Shown here: in pieces, positions 20,731 through 32,972 of the stretch | How the letters are laid out: the number at the start of each line of letters is the position of its first letter | Position numbering within the stretch: the first letter of the stretch is position 1 | Origin: Symbiodinium natans | Taxonomy: Eukaryota; Sar; Dinophyceae; Suessiales; Symbiodiniaceae | DNA length: 64,000 nt | Direction of reading: 5' to 3' | NCBI GenBank assembly: GCA_905221605.1 | Contig: CAJNDS010000173.1 | Location: forward strand, 124,001-188,000 | Made by a program: the position numbers and the translations under genes | The notes under the pieces: model-generated | Database searches by the model: none | Told to the model about the DNA's origin: nothing | The model's input: only the letters and a program-made list of their open reading frames with translations

Positions 20731-22154
20731 TGAGCGCATGGCGCATGGAATTTCTGTGTTCGTTCTGAGTTTTCCCGGCCGAGCCGAGCACGGCTCGGGA
20801 AATGAGCTGGCATGTGTAATGTGTACAATACCGCCCTTTACTCCAAAGGATCATGTTTCAGTTCCTTGCAAGGATGCATCTTTAAGATGCCATGAGGAGG
20901 CTTGAAGCCGTCAAGGGGCACTCAAAGCAGAAAGTTCTGACGACAGTCAGACTCCGGATCGCGACTTTTACAATCCTTGTGCAGGTGTGTCATGTGTGTC
21001 ATGTGTGTCGCTCCACGCCTCTCTCAGATGATTGACGACACCCAGCAGGAGTGCTGCTTGCTCCTGGTGGTTGACCGAGTCAAAAGGGATCGGACAGAGA
21101 GAGGTCAAGAGAATTCTCTCGGCCCCTCATTTTCGCCCTCGTCATGACGAGATTATGTTCAGATGCTTCCACAAGTTCGCCTGGGCGCTGACATTGGTCC
21201 AATGTCGCGCTTGCCGGCCGACGGAGTGGCTCAGCCCCCTGCCAGCTCAGAGAGCACAGTGAGCTCGCATTGGAACTGAAATTCAGAATCTAAGGGCATG
21301 GGTTTAAAAATGGGCGAAATGGTAGTTGCAACTGGTTGAAACATGTTCCAATGGAGTTACAAGAGCAGGCGATTGGACAGCCAGGGCTGAGGGCCCTGCC
21401 AATGCAAGAGGAGACCCTGCGCGCTTTCAGAGGGTGAGCAGGAAATACTCTGATTCTCATGTAGGTCCCCAGCGAAACAGACAAACGGGGTGGTTGATGA
21501 ACAAACACTGGATCAAGCTATGCTCAGTAGCTCTCGCCGCTCGCCGCAGCCTTTGTGGCCGCGTCATGCCTTTTACTGGAGTTACTGGACAGACACTCTG
21601 CATGGCATCCTTTCTGCATCAGGGCCTTAGCAAAGGTCGACAACTCCAATCATCTCATCGTGAAGGCACACAACACTAGGCCACTAGGCATTACGGCCCT
21701 ACAGCCCTACAGCCCTACATCGCCCTACCACCCTACGGCAACAGGTGGAGTCGGTCAGGCATGGCTCGCCCAGCATTGCCGCGACGGTAAGCAGCGCTGC
21801 TTTCGCGAGATGGCTTGACGGTGTACGGTGAAGGCGAGAGGACCTCATCTCTGCGACTCTGGGCCGTTGACGCTTGTCCTCAGGCGTGCCAAGATGCGAG
21901 TTACCTCCGCGGTCCACAGCTGTGTGCGGTGCTTTGCCAGACCTGATGTGTATGTGTATGTGAATATACGTGCATGAAGTGAGTCGCTTCTGTAGTCGGA
22001 AAATCTAAGCATGGACGACCATCTTTGCTCTAACTTGATCTTTGACAGTTTGCGGCTTAATTTTAACGCTACGCGACCCGCCTCGGCCCGGCCCAGCGCA
22101 TCCGCGTGAGCATGGTGATTCCGCAGCGCCCAAGTTGCTGGGCCCGAAGCAATA

Positions 22155-22300
22155 AGGGTTGGGTTTAGGGTTTAGGGTTTAGGGTTCCGGGTTTATGGTT
22201 TATGGTTTGGGGTTTAGGGTTGAGGGTTAGTTTAGGATTGAGGGCTTAGGGCTCAAGGTTCACGCTTTGGGGTTTAGGGTTTTTTGGGTGTGGGGTTCAA
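22155..22300. repeat. interstitial telomere-like repeat (TTTAGGG, degenerate)
   Basis: Three intact TTTAGGG units are followed by drifting variants (TTTATGG, TTTGGGG, TTGAGGG) over about 145 bases. The intact unit matches the plant/dinoflagellate telomere type. Confidence 0.8.
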
Positions 22301-22324
22301 GAATCGTAGGGTGGAGCCAGCCCA

Positions 22325-22505
22325 TCAGGGGTAGGGGGGGTGGGGGGGGAAGGGGGGGCAGGGGGAGGGTGGGAGGGGGGGTTTGTTGAAGGTTTGAGGG
22401 TTGAGTGCTTCGGTTAAGGTTTAGGGTTTCGGTTCAAGCTTAGATTCTTCGGCTCGTGTAATGCATCCCAGGCCGAGGCTCAGGGTGGGGGAGGGGGAGA
22501 GGGGG

Positions 22506-22567
<62 letters not shown>
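22325..22567. repeat. G-rich block ending in a run of 59 G
   Basis: G-rich sequence from 22325 to 22385 is followed, after a 110-base gap, by a tract ending in an uninterrupted run of 59 G (22509-22567). Poly-Gly or poly-Pro frames are artefacts. Runs of this length are also error-prone in sequencing, so the exact count is uncertain. Confidence 0.85.
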
Positions 22568-22568
<1 letters not shown>

Positions 22569-24423
22569 AAAAGGGGGGGCCCCTGCTGGGAAGGGCTGCA
22601 ACTGCCTCTGGTCCTGGCGAACCATCCGCTGGCGGCCCCTGCTCTCCTAGGGGGGGTACCCATTTTTGGCAAAAAAAGGGGTCCGAAAAGTGGCTTTGGG
22701 CCTGGCGGGAGGATCTGTTACACACCTTCGGCCCGAGGCCTCGGCGGATTTGTGAACAGCAACGAAGGAAACGCTACCCTTGTTGGCCCTTAGGTACAAT
22801 CTGGTTCCCCTCGGCCCCCTCATCTTCCCTCGTCCTCCGCTTCCTGATCCTTGTCCTGTTCCTGTTTCGTCTTCCTGTGTTTGCTCTCATTGCCTGTGGC
22901 CGCTAAGACCACCACTAGTACACACGCTGTGGCTAGCACAGCAAGAGACAGTTGTTATTTCTCTGCTTATGAGTATCTGTACTACAACATGTTACAACGT
23001 TAGCATGCCCTCTCGGTGCTCGCCGCATGTCCCGACGCTGGGGCGTGGGGCGTCCTCGAAATTGTGGGCGCAGCGAAGATGGGATGATGTCTCAGATGAA
23101 CAGTGTTGTCGTATCGTCTTCTAGACTTTTCGTCTTGCTGAAACTTAAAGCCCTCACGAGGTCGGAATTCATCGCGGCTCGAAACACTTTCGGGATAACC
23201 ATTCTCTAGTTTCATAGCGAGGTAAGGTGAGGCATAGAGCTGTTCAGCACCTGTCTTGTGCCAGGGCGAATAGTGAATGCAATGTGCTTGCTTTTCTGTA
23301 GCCAGCCGGTCATTTCCAAGAAGATACAAAAAGGGTTTCAATACCCATTCGGCGTTCAAGCACGAAAGACGCAAAACACACGAAACCGCTTGTCTGGCTC
23401 GACCTGCCGCATCACATGATTAAGGCCTTGACTGCTCGAGTTCTTCGAGCCAGGGCTTTGACAAGGCCTGGCAGCATATGCCTCAATATGTTGCAGTATT
23501 GAAGCTTGTGCCGCTTCTTTCAAAGCTTCACAGATATTGCAACCCTCGTTGTTCTCAAAGAGGAGCACGTTTTTTTTTTTGCAAGTGCGATATCTTGTGA
23601 GACGTCTCGTCCGCCAGGTTCAGCCAGCACTTCCTTCCTTTGCGAGGTCTCCGACTTCTTCGCGGTGTGATGCCATGGTGCAACACTGGTATGCTGGTGC
23701 TGCAAGTATGTGCAACCAAGCCCCTGCAGGACTCAGATTCGCTCGGAGCGCGAGGTCTGGAAGGTGCCGTAGGGGATCGCCGTAGGGGGAGTTTTTCCGG
23801 TGAGCGGTACAGCTGTTGCACGCAGTCCTGAGAACAGCATGTGGCAGCATGTGGCAGCATGTTGCAGCATGTCAAGAAAGCTAGAGCTCTAACGGTCGTT
23901 CTGATTTACAAGTTGCTTCCCAGACATGATATTATGGTAAATATTGGTAAATGGATGCAAATGGTTGTGAACGCCAGAAATCAAGGCCAAACAACATGCA
24001 GTTCAGATTTACACTCGGCGAAAAAACGCAGAATCTTGTTGATGCGATTGGCCCCTGAGGCCCCGATGGATCGGGAGTTTAAACGTGATACCAGAGGGGG
24101 CGGTGTCCGCCCCCGCTGCGGTCCGATATGTCGAGCAGACCTACACCCCAAAGCACTACCAACCGAAACTACCGCTGTTGCGTGCGGTTCTGAAATCCTG
24201 CACAGAAAATTTAAGTACCAACTAGCGCTTTCCGGTGAACCTGAAGGTTCAGGGTTTGAGGTTTTGGAATGTTTAGGGTTCAGCAGAATCACCCCTCAAC
24301 CCCAAACCTCGAGCGCCACCTCGCATGTGCCGGGTCGCTTGCGTGGAGCCCCTCTCAGGGTTGATATCTGCAGAATCCTGGCTCCACGCCACGCTGCAAT
24401 AGCAACAATACCCTACACCGCCA

Positions 24424-24542
24424 TGCGACGCGCCGGAGCGGCCAGGGCCGTCCACTGGGCCCTCCTGGTCGTCCTGGCTGCCCTGAGCACGGCCCTGGGG
24501 GGCTGCGGTGGCTGCCGGCACGCAGCACTTCAGCGGCGTTAG
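24424..24542 (+). CDS. short ORF or first exon with signal peptide
   Basis: The 39-codon frame begins MRRAGAARAVHWALLVVLAA and continues LSTALGGCGGCRHAALQRR. It has a basic N-region, a 12-15 residue hydrophobic core and a small-residue cleavage zone, which together form a classic secretory signal peptide. A GTGGCT site after GGCTGCG would end it as a first exon; otherwise it stops at TAG. The mature protein is not identified. Confidence 0.4.
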
Positions 24543-25761
24543 CCTACGATCAAAGCCTAATTCAATCCTTCATATCATCTCATATCATTTCAAGTACTCT
24601 CAAAGGTCTTGAGATGTTTTTTTGGTACTTTCGAAGGATGCCGCAAACTGCGCCCTTGGCAATGAGGACGACTGTGCAGATCTCGGCAAGTTTGGAGGAC
24701 ACCTGGTGCAACGCATTCGCCGGGCGTGCAACGGGCGTTGACAAACAAAATCTCACGTGAGGGATGATCAAAAACCCCCTGTATGAAGAAGAGAGAAGTG
24801 CCCCAGATGACCAGATGTGCGTTTTGCTCGATGAAACGATACGAGTAACAAAGAACGACAACGTTCAGATTCGTATCCATGCTCGATAAAACGAGAAGAG
24901 TAAGAAATACTTCAGGGACATCTTTCGGGATAGGGGGTTTTCACGCTTCCTCACGTGGCAAGCATCGGTAAACATGTATGTAAGTATGTGATTTTTCAAA
25001 TCTTCCCAGTGGACTTCTCCAAGCGGCAGGATGTATCAAGGAGGCAAACTGCTGCGAGTCTTCCGACGCATCTTCCGAGATATCCTCGCTTACCAGCTGG
25101 AGGAGCTTGAGTCGAGTTGTAGGGAGGTGTTGGGGACAGCATATTGTTGACAGCCCCAAGGTTTCATGCTCTCGTCGTAGGGTTGTAGGTCGGTTGTCGT
25201 CGCACGTTAGCAGTGAGTTCCTGCAAGAAGTTTTCGCACAGGAAGCGCCTGAATGAGCTCTATGCATCAGCAGAGCTGGCCGGGCTTGCTTGCGAGCCAA
25301 GTCCCTGCGTCAGCTAGCCACAAGATGGCAGGTGATGGCATAATTTCGGCCTGGCACGGCCTGGTCTCCTCAGCTCTACTATTTTCGCCCTCGTGCACGT
25401 TCTCCCCTCGGTCCACCACGGACATACCAGGACAGTCGATGGGGCGAAGGTGAGAGGTGGAGTGTGAACTGCACGAAAGCGTGGGAAAGCTGCGAACAAC
25501 TGCGAAGATCTGCGAAGAAACAGCGAAGCTTGGATACTTTCCGTCCGTACGGTGCCTGTGGACCCCACAAGGCGCCACAAAGGCTCGTTTCACAATGTTT
25601 CACTGCTGCTTGCTGCATGCAGCACATTGCAGTACCATGGCAGGAATCGTCCGCCTCTGCAGGAAGTAAGAGAAAAAGTCCAGCTTGAAGAAAACATCAC
25701 GTTGTCAGGGCATGTCAAGGCTTGTCACAGGCGTGTAGCGGCGTGTCAAGTACTTTGCCAG
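24543..25761. other. no recognised gene
   Basis: Only overlapping short frames occur, on both strands and without motifs. The region 25440-25680 is open in several frames at once. Nothing else is visible. Confidence 0.4.
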
Positions 25762-27186
25762 GTCCGGGACAGCAGACCCTGCCGAGGCCGCCAAGAACTC
25801 TGGCCTTGGACGTTTGGCCGCGCCGCGTTCGGATGGACTGGGGACCGAGCGGCCCTCTGCGCCTCATCTGCCCGAAGACCGGGCGGCGGAAGACGCAGAC
25901 TTTGTGGACGAAGGGCCTGGCGAGGTGCTGGCGGTGGATTTGCTGGCTACTGCGGCGTCGAAGCTGCATAAGCACGCTGTGGAAGGCTTTGACGAGCCGC
26001 TGCCGCTGGAGGCACTGGACACCCAGGACTTGGGCAGAGGTTGCCAAAAGCAGATCCCCCAAAACCATGCATCTCGACCTTGTTAAGATTGCAGCGGACC
26101 TGGTTTGCCAGGACTCCTTGGAGGAGCACCCGCTCCCCCACGTCGCTGGGGGCCACAGCCGTCCGCTGAAGCCGCCTTACGAGCACATCCCACGTGCTCC
26201 GCCAGGGCTCCTGCAACGACTGGCCGAAGTGGAAAAGCTGGAGGGCAAGTCCCAGGAAGGGCTGTTAGGAAGTTACGTTGAATTCTCATGTGCGAGCGCT
26301 GATCCCTCAACAACCTCCTTCCCACATCTTCCCACGTGATTCCCGCAACTCCCTGAGGGCCGCTCCAGAAGGCGGAGCAAACGGCAAGGGCAGTTTGAGT
26401 TCGACGAGGATGTGCCTATCCGAGTCCGGGTGTTGGATGTGGACGCACTGGACTTGGAAGAACTGCACAAGGCGTTCATGTACACGTTGGTGCGCCGGCG
26501 ACCTGCAGAAATTTGTGTGCGAGTGGCCTCCCGACTTGCTGTCTTCCGGGATAAGCCGGGCCAGCAGTCTTACCAAAACCTTCTCCAGGATGCTGGGAGG
26601 CTGTTTGGCTCCTTGCATGGCCCAGAGCTGCTGGCCCTGTTCGCCCGATGAATCTTCGCAGCAGAAGGAAGGGCTTTTTAGGATGTGCAAAGGATGTGCA
26701 AACATATTGAGCCTTCTCAAGGTTTGCAGGTCAGAGAGTTTCCTGTGTCTTCTCCTTCTTGATGCGGCAAGATGACACAAAGGTTTTTCCACTATCTCCG
26801 TCCCCTTCATGATCGACTACACTCGGAAATATGGGCACTTCTCCCGCGCATTTCTCGCCGAGCAGGTCGAAAAGAGTCTGCGGCCGGGCTTCTTCGACTT
26901 CTTGCGCTACGACCGTCACGGCGGCGTGCGGCCTCTGCCATTGATCGTCGCGAAGCCCTGGCGCCCCGATACAGACTGATACAGACTCATACAGGGGCGA
27001 GGGTGATTGTTCAGAGGTCCAGTAGTCTTTTTGTCTTCGCTGGGCGCCTTAAGGAGCCTCGGGTCCTACACACGGCTGATGACGAAAAGCTACTTGAAAA
27101 GCCGCATGCATGAGCAGCTGAAGCTGCACGGACATGTCCCGAACATCGAGGAAGACACCGATCCCGCCGCTTCACGTGAGCGGTGA
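25762..27186 (+). CDS. five-exon gene, unknown protein
   Basis: Exons with matching phases are 25762-26039 (acidic: EDRAAEDADFVDEGPGEVLA), 26095-26271 (DLVCQDSLEEHPLPHVAGGH; LLQRLAEVEKLEGK), 26389-26607 (FDEDVPIRVRVLDVDALDLE; HKAFMYTLVRRRPAEICVRV) and 26783-about 26960 (VPFMIDYTRKYGHFSRAFLA; RPGFFDFLRYDRHGGVRPL). A last exon from 27054 (YTRLMTKSYLKSRMHEQLKL) stops at TGA 27184-27186. Acceptors are AG|G in four of five. The donors are GT for the first two and a proposed GC at 26608. Without splicing, exon 3 would stop at 26651. The protein looks globular and soluble. I do not recognise a family. Confidence 0.55.
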
Positions 27187-27719
27187 GTGTCGCTTCAGGA
27201 CTTTACATGTTTTAGAACATTAACGCTCGCGCGCACCGCCTCGGCCTTCTCCGGTAGATATGGTCAAAGGGTGTCTTGTGACAACCAAACCTCCCAGTTG
27301 CCAGTTGTACAAGCCTTCAACTGACGAATGAAGACCGTCCCTGAAGTGTTTACTGCCCGGCTTCACAGCGGAAGGCGATTGGCATCGAGTTGCCAGGCAA
27401 TCGCGTTCCTGGCGGGACACGATCCTAAACCTGAGGATGGCTGGACCGAGGCCGAGCGGTGCTGGCCTCCACGCCACACCCGTCAATGTTCTCGGCCAGC
27501 CTCGGTGGACTCAGCCTTTGCTGGCAGCCGCGCAGCCACGTAAGCCATCAATACTACTTTGGTTGGTGGGAAACTTCTAGAGTGTTTCGGCGGGTGGAGG
27601 CATGGGGCATTGGGTCCTGAAGCCGAGTCCTGCCCGGGAAATGAAGGAGGTGGGTTGTTTTTGTACCCCAACCCCTTAGGTCTGGTGCCTTGGCGGATCA
27701 CATGACAGTATATTCTAGA

Positions 27720-27831
27720 ATGGCTGCCGAGGACATGCCCGCTGAAGCCCGTGTCATCGAGCACCTCAGCCGTGCGGGGTCGCTTCGAGTGGAGCCGCCG
27801 AAGGCACCAGCAGCTGAGGCCGCAAAGGGGG
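27720..27831 (+). CDS. candidate first exon, unknown
   Basis: ATG begins the peptide MAAEDMPAEARVIEHLSRAG, then VEPPKAPAAEAAKG, and a GTAATC donor follows. The acidic, alanine-rich start and clean donor suggest a genuine 5' exon. No downstream partner is identified. The reverse strand is open too but looks less like protein. Confidence 0.4.
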
Positions 27832-28812
27832 GTAATCGAGTGCCGTGCAGTCAGCCTTGCGAATATCTTCTGATAACTTGCTGTCGCAGTACGATGCAGC
27901 AAACAAGTAGTGCATAGTTCTGCATCAAGCCGCTTGGCCGAGCATCACTGCGCACCAGGTCGAGCGGCCGGCGTTGCTGGATGCGATAGTCCAGGCGTTG
28001 GCTTTGTGTAGCATTTGCAGCACGACCATGTGGGCTGTTTGGTTTGTTGGAGTTTGTGCGCATGTTTTGCTCTTGTTGTTGTGATTGTAGTTGGGCAGCT
28101 GTCACGAATGGGCATGTGCTTGCTTCAAGGAAGTTGAGGGTGGGCCGGGAGCTGCATTGGCGGAACACTTTTTGTCTATACTGCTACACTCCTGAGAACG
28201 AGAAGTGATACTGTAGTGCCGGTATGCAGCAGTGCGTGTCAGTGTAGAAGGGTGCTTGCACATCCTGAACCTGGTTAGGAACCCTGCAGACACCCTACAA
28301 GTAAAAGCAAGAGTTACTCTAAGCCCTTACGAGTATCGTGCCAGAGTTGCCAGTGCTATGGGATGGCACTGCGGATGCTGCTGGGCAAAGGATGAGTGCC
28401 GAGGCGCTATCCCAGTGGCCATAGGCAGCCAATGTCTCAAGCCGGTGTTAAGCCTAGAGGCGGCCTCGTGTAAGCTTGCAGGTAAACGAGCTAACCAGAA
28501 CGATCTTCACTGGACGCCCACTGCATGCAAATGAATGCGCCTTACATCCTCAACAGTTTGAAACATGTTCAGACACAGAGGTGAGAATGGCTGGCATAGT
28601 TGCATGACCGGTGCAGTGGTGTGGCTCTAGCTGTGCCAGGCAAGGGGGTGGGTCATTGTGCAGCCCCAGTGGGGTCTGTGCAATCGCCTACGTGCGGTGG
28701 CCTCTGGGCCAGCCAATCGCGCTTTCAAATACTACTGCAACTCTCCTTTATGCATCTTCGTACCGCTACTGAACCACGTTGCTCGCAATCTGTTTGTTCT
28801 GCCAGCTGGCCA

Positions 28813-30460
28813 GGCGAATGCTTGCCGAGCACCTCCAGCGCAGTTTTGCTGTGGACTGGCAGCCCCTGCCGGGCTGCAACTGCACGTGGAATCGCGGCGA
28901 CCTCGGAGTACAGGCCCGTTTGGCTAGAGATTATAGATGTTGCCACGACTTCGCAAGGTCTGTTCTCCTCGGAGCCTGCGCGAATCTTGAATGAAGAGCT
29001 CGAGAAGGCAATGTTGAAGCAAGTTGAACTATTCCTGCAGGTGCTGTACATGCCTGATTCCAATCACATGTCGGGTTTGCATACCGCCATGTGCAGGACC
29101 CAGATCCGTCTTTAGTGGCTGCTGCTGAGTTGCTGCAGGCTTGGGACGAGGCTGGTGCGCAACATTCAACAAGCCTGTCCAGAACTGCCCCCATCGCGTC
29201 TTGCAGATGTTTCCTCATGACGTGCCCGCTACAACCACAGTTGGACAAGAACCGCAGGTCACGATGCTGGTCTCAATGGCCTGGCTTGGTGCCCGACTTG
29301 CAACGTTGTGATTTTGAATGGACTGCCTGAGCCAGGCACGCTGCAAGCCTGACAGCCACGAGCTCAGGCACGGCCTTAGCTATCTATGCCACCTTATGTG
29401 TTCCTAGAATCACAGAGAGAGGGTCGACGATCGCCAGCGATAACGGATGGCGGAACCGTTTTGTCTCAGAGCCCCTCCTTAAAACCCCGCCCCGAAAATT
29501 GAAATCGCATTCCGAGTTCGAAGATTGGCAGTACATGCTGAGCTGCTTGAGGGTCTGACTCAGTGAGCAGTGCAGTCAGGTAAGTTGCATCGTTTTGCAT
29601 CTGTGTTGAACCGCTTCGCGCGACCTTGCCTGTCGCAGTTCCGGCTGGTCGTTTTGGGACTGCGGTGTGCAGAGCATAGCCATTTTGTTCAGACAGCTAG
29701 CTTTGCCAGCCAACTAAGCCTGGCCTCCAAATCCAGTCACCCCAGATTTCCGCACGCGAAATCCCGCGCTGTTGCGAAGGTCGAGACTTGGCTCTGTATC
29801 GTCACCGGTACGGGTTTCGAGAATCAGAAGCTCGGGTGATGTCGGGTCATTCAAAGAAGCAAAAGTTAGAACCGAGCTAGCCTTTCAGCGCATTGTTGTG
29901 CTTGCCAGCATGCCTTCGGTTCTGTCGGTCTTTGGTCAGGGTGGCGCTGCGAAGCTTTGAGGCCTTCCACAAAGAGTGTTTCGAAGCAGGAGAGCTTGGC
30001 ATGTTTGGGTGTTGCGCTTGTTACTTGATTTCCACAAGGCCAAAAGATCCACGAGTGCCTTGAGAGGCTTGGCATACCTTGTGGACACCGCTGCAGAGAA
30101 ATGGAGGTCGTCTTCGACTTAGCAGCCTGGCACAGCTCTGCTGGGCCACGGATGTGGTATCGCAGGCAGAACTCGGATTTGTTGACTGCTGAGGTGCAGG
30201 CCATTTCAGGGAAACTGTGACACGCTGCTACTCAGCTGGGAAGCACATTCTGCAGACCGTTGTTTGTCAAGCACCATGACCTGTTGTTTTTGTGTGTAGA
30301 ATCTTCTATCAGGCCGAGATTTCTTCAGGTAGACGCTTGGCAGAATTATGAAGTATCGAACGGGGAGAGGCGCTGTTGGCGCATATTGAACCAGAACAGT
30401 GGTTGAATGAACTCAGGATTGCTTATGCATCAGAGCTTTCAATCCGTTTTATCCACCCAG
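28813..30460 (+). CDS. multi-exon gene just upstream of the fucosyltransferase, unknown
   Basis: Exons joined in phase are 28813-28867 (MLAEHLQRSFAVDWQPL), 28914-29040 (PVWLEIIDVATTSQGLFSSE; LEKAMLKQVELFLQ) and from 29097 (DPDPSLVAAAELLQAWDEAG). Further exons are about 29856-29940 (ELAFQRIVVLASMPSVLSVF), 30039-30193 (QKIHECLERLGIPCGHRCRE; SSAGPRMWYRRQNSDLLTAE) and 30370-30460 (EPEQWLNELRIAYASELSIR). Two introns would be only 46 (GC donor) and 56 nt. The later exons could form the N-terminal half of the fucosyltransferase-like gene that follows, since the gap to its first motif is under 450 bases. I cannot prove the join. Confidence 0.5.
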
Positions 30461-30896
30461 GCCGGGGACAGTCTTGTTCGAGACACGCAGTTGTACTGAG
30501 TGAATCGTGGACCTGGTGCAGGGAGGAGGATCGACAAATGTATGCTTCAGAGCGAGCGTCCCACCTCAGAAGCTCAGCAGCAATGAGCAGAGAATGCCTT
30601 TAGGGAGGCTTTCCGGCATGGCTTCAGATCACTGGCAAAAGTCTGTAAGTGTATGTGTGTGTGCGCGCTGTGTGGAGATCACCTGGTCGCTGCCGCTCCT
30701 GTGTGTCAGCGGCTCTGGCAGCTCCCGGAAGGTTCGGAGAACTGCAGAACAGTCCGATAGACAAAACAAGTTCGTCGAGTTTCGTGGCAGAAGCGCGTGA
30801 GTGCGAGTGTGAGTGGCTCAGAAAAGGAGACAGATTTTCGGAGAAAGAGCGGAGCAGAAACGAGAGTTGGAGTTTTGTGTTTTTGTTCTCAGAGAG

Positions 30897-32972
30897 GCAC
30901 CATTTCGGTGCACATCCGCCGCACGGACCATGCCAAAGCCTCGACCTTGGGCGGTCGAAGTTCTCGTCGGCGCTCTTTTTTCAAATAGCTCTGCGCGCTT
31001 TTGTGCTTCTCCGAGTCCTCTCCGAGTTCTCTTTGCGTTTTCTCTGAGTTCTCTCCGAGTTCCCTCCGAGTTCCCTCCGAGTTCTCTCCGAGTTCTCTCC
31101 GAGTTCTCTCCGAGTTCTCTCCGTGGACTCAGCTCTCTACAGTTTCTTGGGCAGAGGCCATCGCACGATCCCCTGAGGACGCCGCCATTCTGATGGTCTG
31201 TGCTTGTCAAGTCTGAACCACCGCGAAATGGTTCAAATCCACGCCCCTCACTTGCAGGACCTTTTTGTGCAAGCTATGGACTCCTATGGAGCAGTCCGTG
31301 CCCCACGTCTAGCCGGTGAACCAGCTGTCAAGCAGAAATGCCAAATCCCACCACGAGGAAGCCAAGTTCTTCTTAGCCACAGACGATCCCGACGTTGAGT
31401 CAAGGCTACGCCTGCGTCGCGCTGGCGCACGCTTCAACTGCAACTTCAATATACTTCAACTCCTGTGAATTCCTTGAAGCCAAAATTGTGTTGGATATCT
31501 TTTGTTCCTCCAGCCCTTTCGGTCGGTTGCCTCAAACGGTGTTACCCTCATCAACTTGACCTCCTTCAGATTCATCGAATATAGGCCATGGCACGTGCTC
31601 TGAGCCAGGATACGGTCAGCGCCTATTGACGCAGCCCAAGCGCACGCTCAGCCGCAATGATCCAGAGGGCGCGGAACTAAGTCTTCGCTGCCTTCCATGA
31701 GAAGTAATTCTGTGGGAAGGCTGCTGAAGACCACCTTTGACGCAGAATATTTCAGCTCGAAAGTTGTATCCGGTTTTGGAGGCTAAGATTGAACTTTGCA
31801 TCCTGTTGGTTTACTCTGGATGGTAGCATGCTTTGTGACACACACACACATGATTAAGCATTATGCGGTTCCGTATTCGATTCCGGAACTTCCACTACAA
31901 CCCTCCTGCTTCCTATTCAAGCATCTAAGCTGCAAGTCTTGTTCTTCACATTCCCCAATTCAAAACCTTTCGCGAGCACAGACCTCAAGCCAGCTCTCTG
32001 ACACATCGACTTTGTGGCACTAAACCTGTGTCAACGAAGGTTCCCATGCTTGACTTGCAACATTCTTTGTGTCAGCTTCGCTCGTACAGTCTTCCGAATT
32101 TGAAGCTTAAGCCATGTCACTTGGGAAGATCTGGACGACAGCATGAAAGCCTCGAGGTATTGAGGATGCCCTCTTGGACCTCTTGATGCTGTCGCAGGGA
32201 CAAGAGGCAACCTTTCGCGGGCTTTTGACTTGAATCCAAGGATATCTCAAGTCGGGCCCAAAGCTGGAAATTTCTTATCGCATGGCATTCTGCAGCTTTG
32301 GGATAGCACTTCCCTTGAGTAAACATGAAGTAAGAACACCGAAGCCCACATTCCGGTCTTGCAGCTCATGTAAGATCCTGTTATTGTGGGGTAGCGCATG
32401 TTGCCCACTATTGCCCTGGGCCTCCGGGGAGGGGGATCCCTGCCGTTTGACTTTGACTTTCAACAGGACATGCACACCGTTGATTCTAAGGAGGCCCCCT
32501 ACCCACCATGAACTCCGCCCCCGCCCCGCTCCCCCCCGGTGACACACATCAACTCGTTATTCAACATGGTTCGACATTCCTGAAAATCCTGAACACTGAG
32601 ACTGGCACTCGTAGAATGGAAAGGTGCTGGGCTCCTACAAGTCCTCCTTCTCTGCGATGGCTGCCCACTTCCGGTGTGTTCCGCAGCCCTGCCTAATTGG
32701 AAGTAGATGTGGACAGAGGAGATGAGTCGCTGTAGCCATGATGATGTGAAATGCGCTTCTTGGTGCCAGGCTCCGCGTGGTGGACATCTCTCCTGAAAGA
32801 GATTCCCATCTGGTCAATGCCTTACAAGACTTCGCAAGTCTTCAGGAGCACTTCGTTTCACAAACAAAGGAAGCGACAGCACAGCCTGACATCCAAGAAG
32901 CTTTTGGACCGCTTCATTTCATGTGGCTAATGCTTTCCCGAGGCCACCCCGTCGAGAACAGGCTTCCGAGAG
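30897..32972 (+). CDS. fucosyltransferase-like glycosyltransferase (multi-exon)
   Basis: Exon 30897-30953 encodes TISVHIRRTDHAKAS, the HxRRTD nucleotide-sugar motif of the O-/alpha-1,6-fucosyltransferase superfamily. About 31343-31404 encodes AKFFLATDDPDVESR. Exon 31609-31661 encodes KRTLSRNDPEG. Exon 32624-32670 encodes VLGSYKSSFSAMAA, the GSxxSSFS motif. Exon 32770-32972 continues in phase (LRVVDISPERDSHLVNALQD) and ends at a GT donor. The motif order HIRRTD, LATDD, GS..SSFS is the family order, so the likely role is transfer of fucose from GDP-fucose in the secretory pathway. A minisatellite fills the intron after HIRRTD. Exon edges around 31140-31300 are unresolved. The exact acceptor substrate and subfamily are unknown. 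Confidence 0.65.
31006..31132. repeat. 11-bp minisatellite (CCGAGTTCTCT)
   Basis: About eleven copies of CCGAGTTCTCT, with single-base variants, lie between fucosyltransferase exons. Open frames across it on both strands are repeat artefacts. Confidence 0.9.

Larger units (their letters stand above)
20734..24423. other. long region with telomere-like and G-rich sequence, no confident gene
   Basis: Open frames at 21032-21262, 21326-21818 and 22980-23124 are short and lack motifs. I see small CCCTACAG repeats near 21700, the telomere-like and poly-G arrays listed separately, and another telomere-like fragment near 24240-24310. A candidate coding piece at 23841-24290 is unconvincing. Confidence 0.45.

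Noticed and set aside
22421-22793. Poly-Gly and poly-Pro ORFs
   Set aside because: Artefacts of the poly-G tract.
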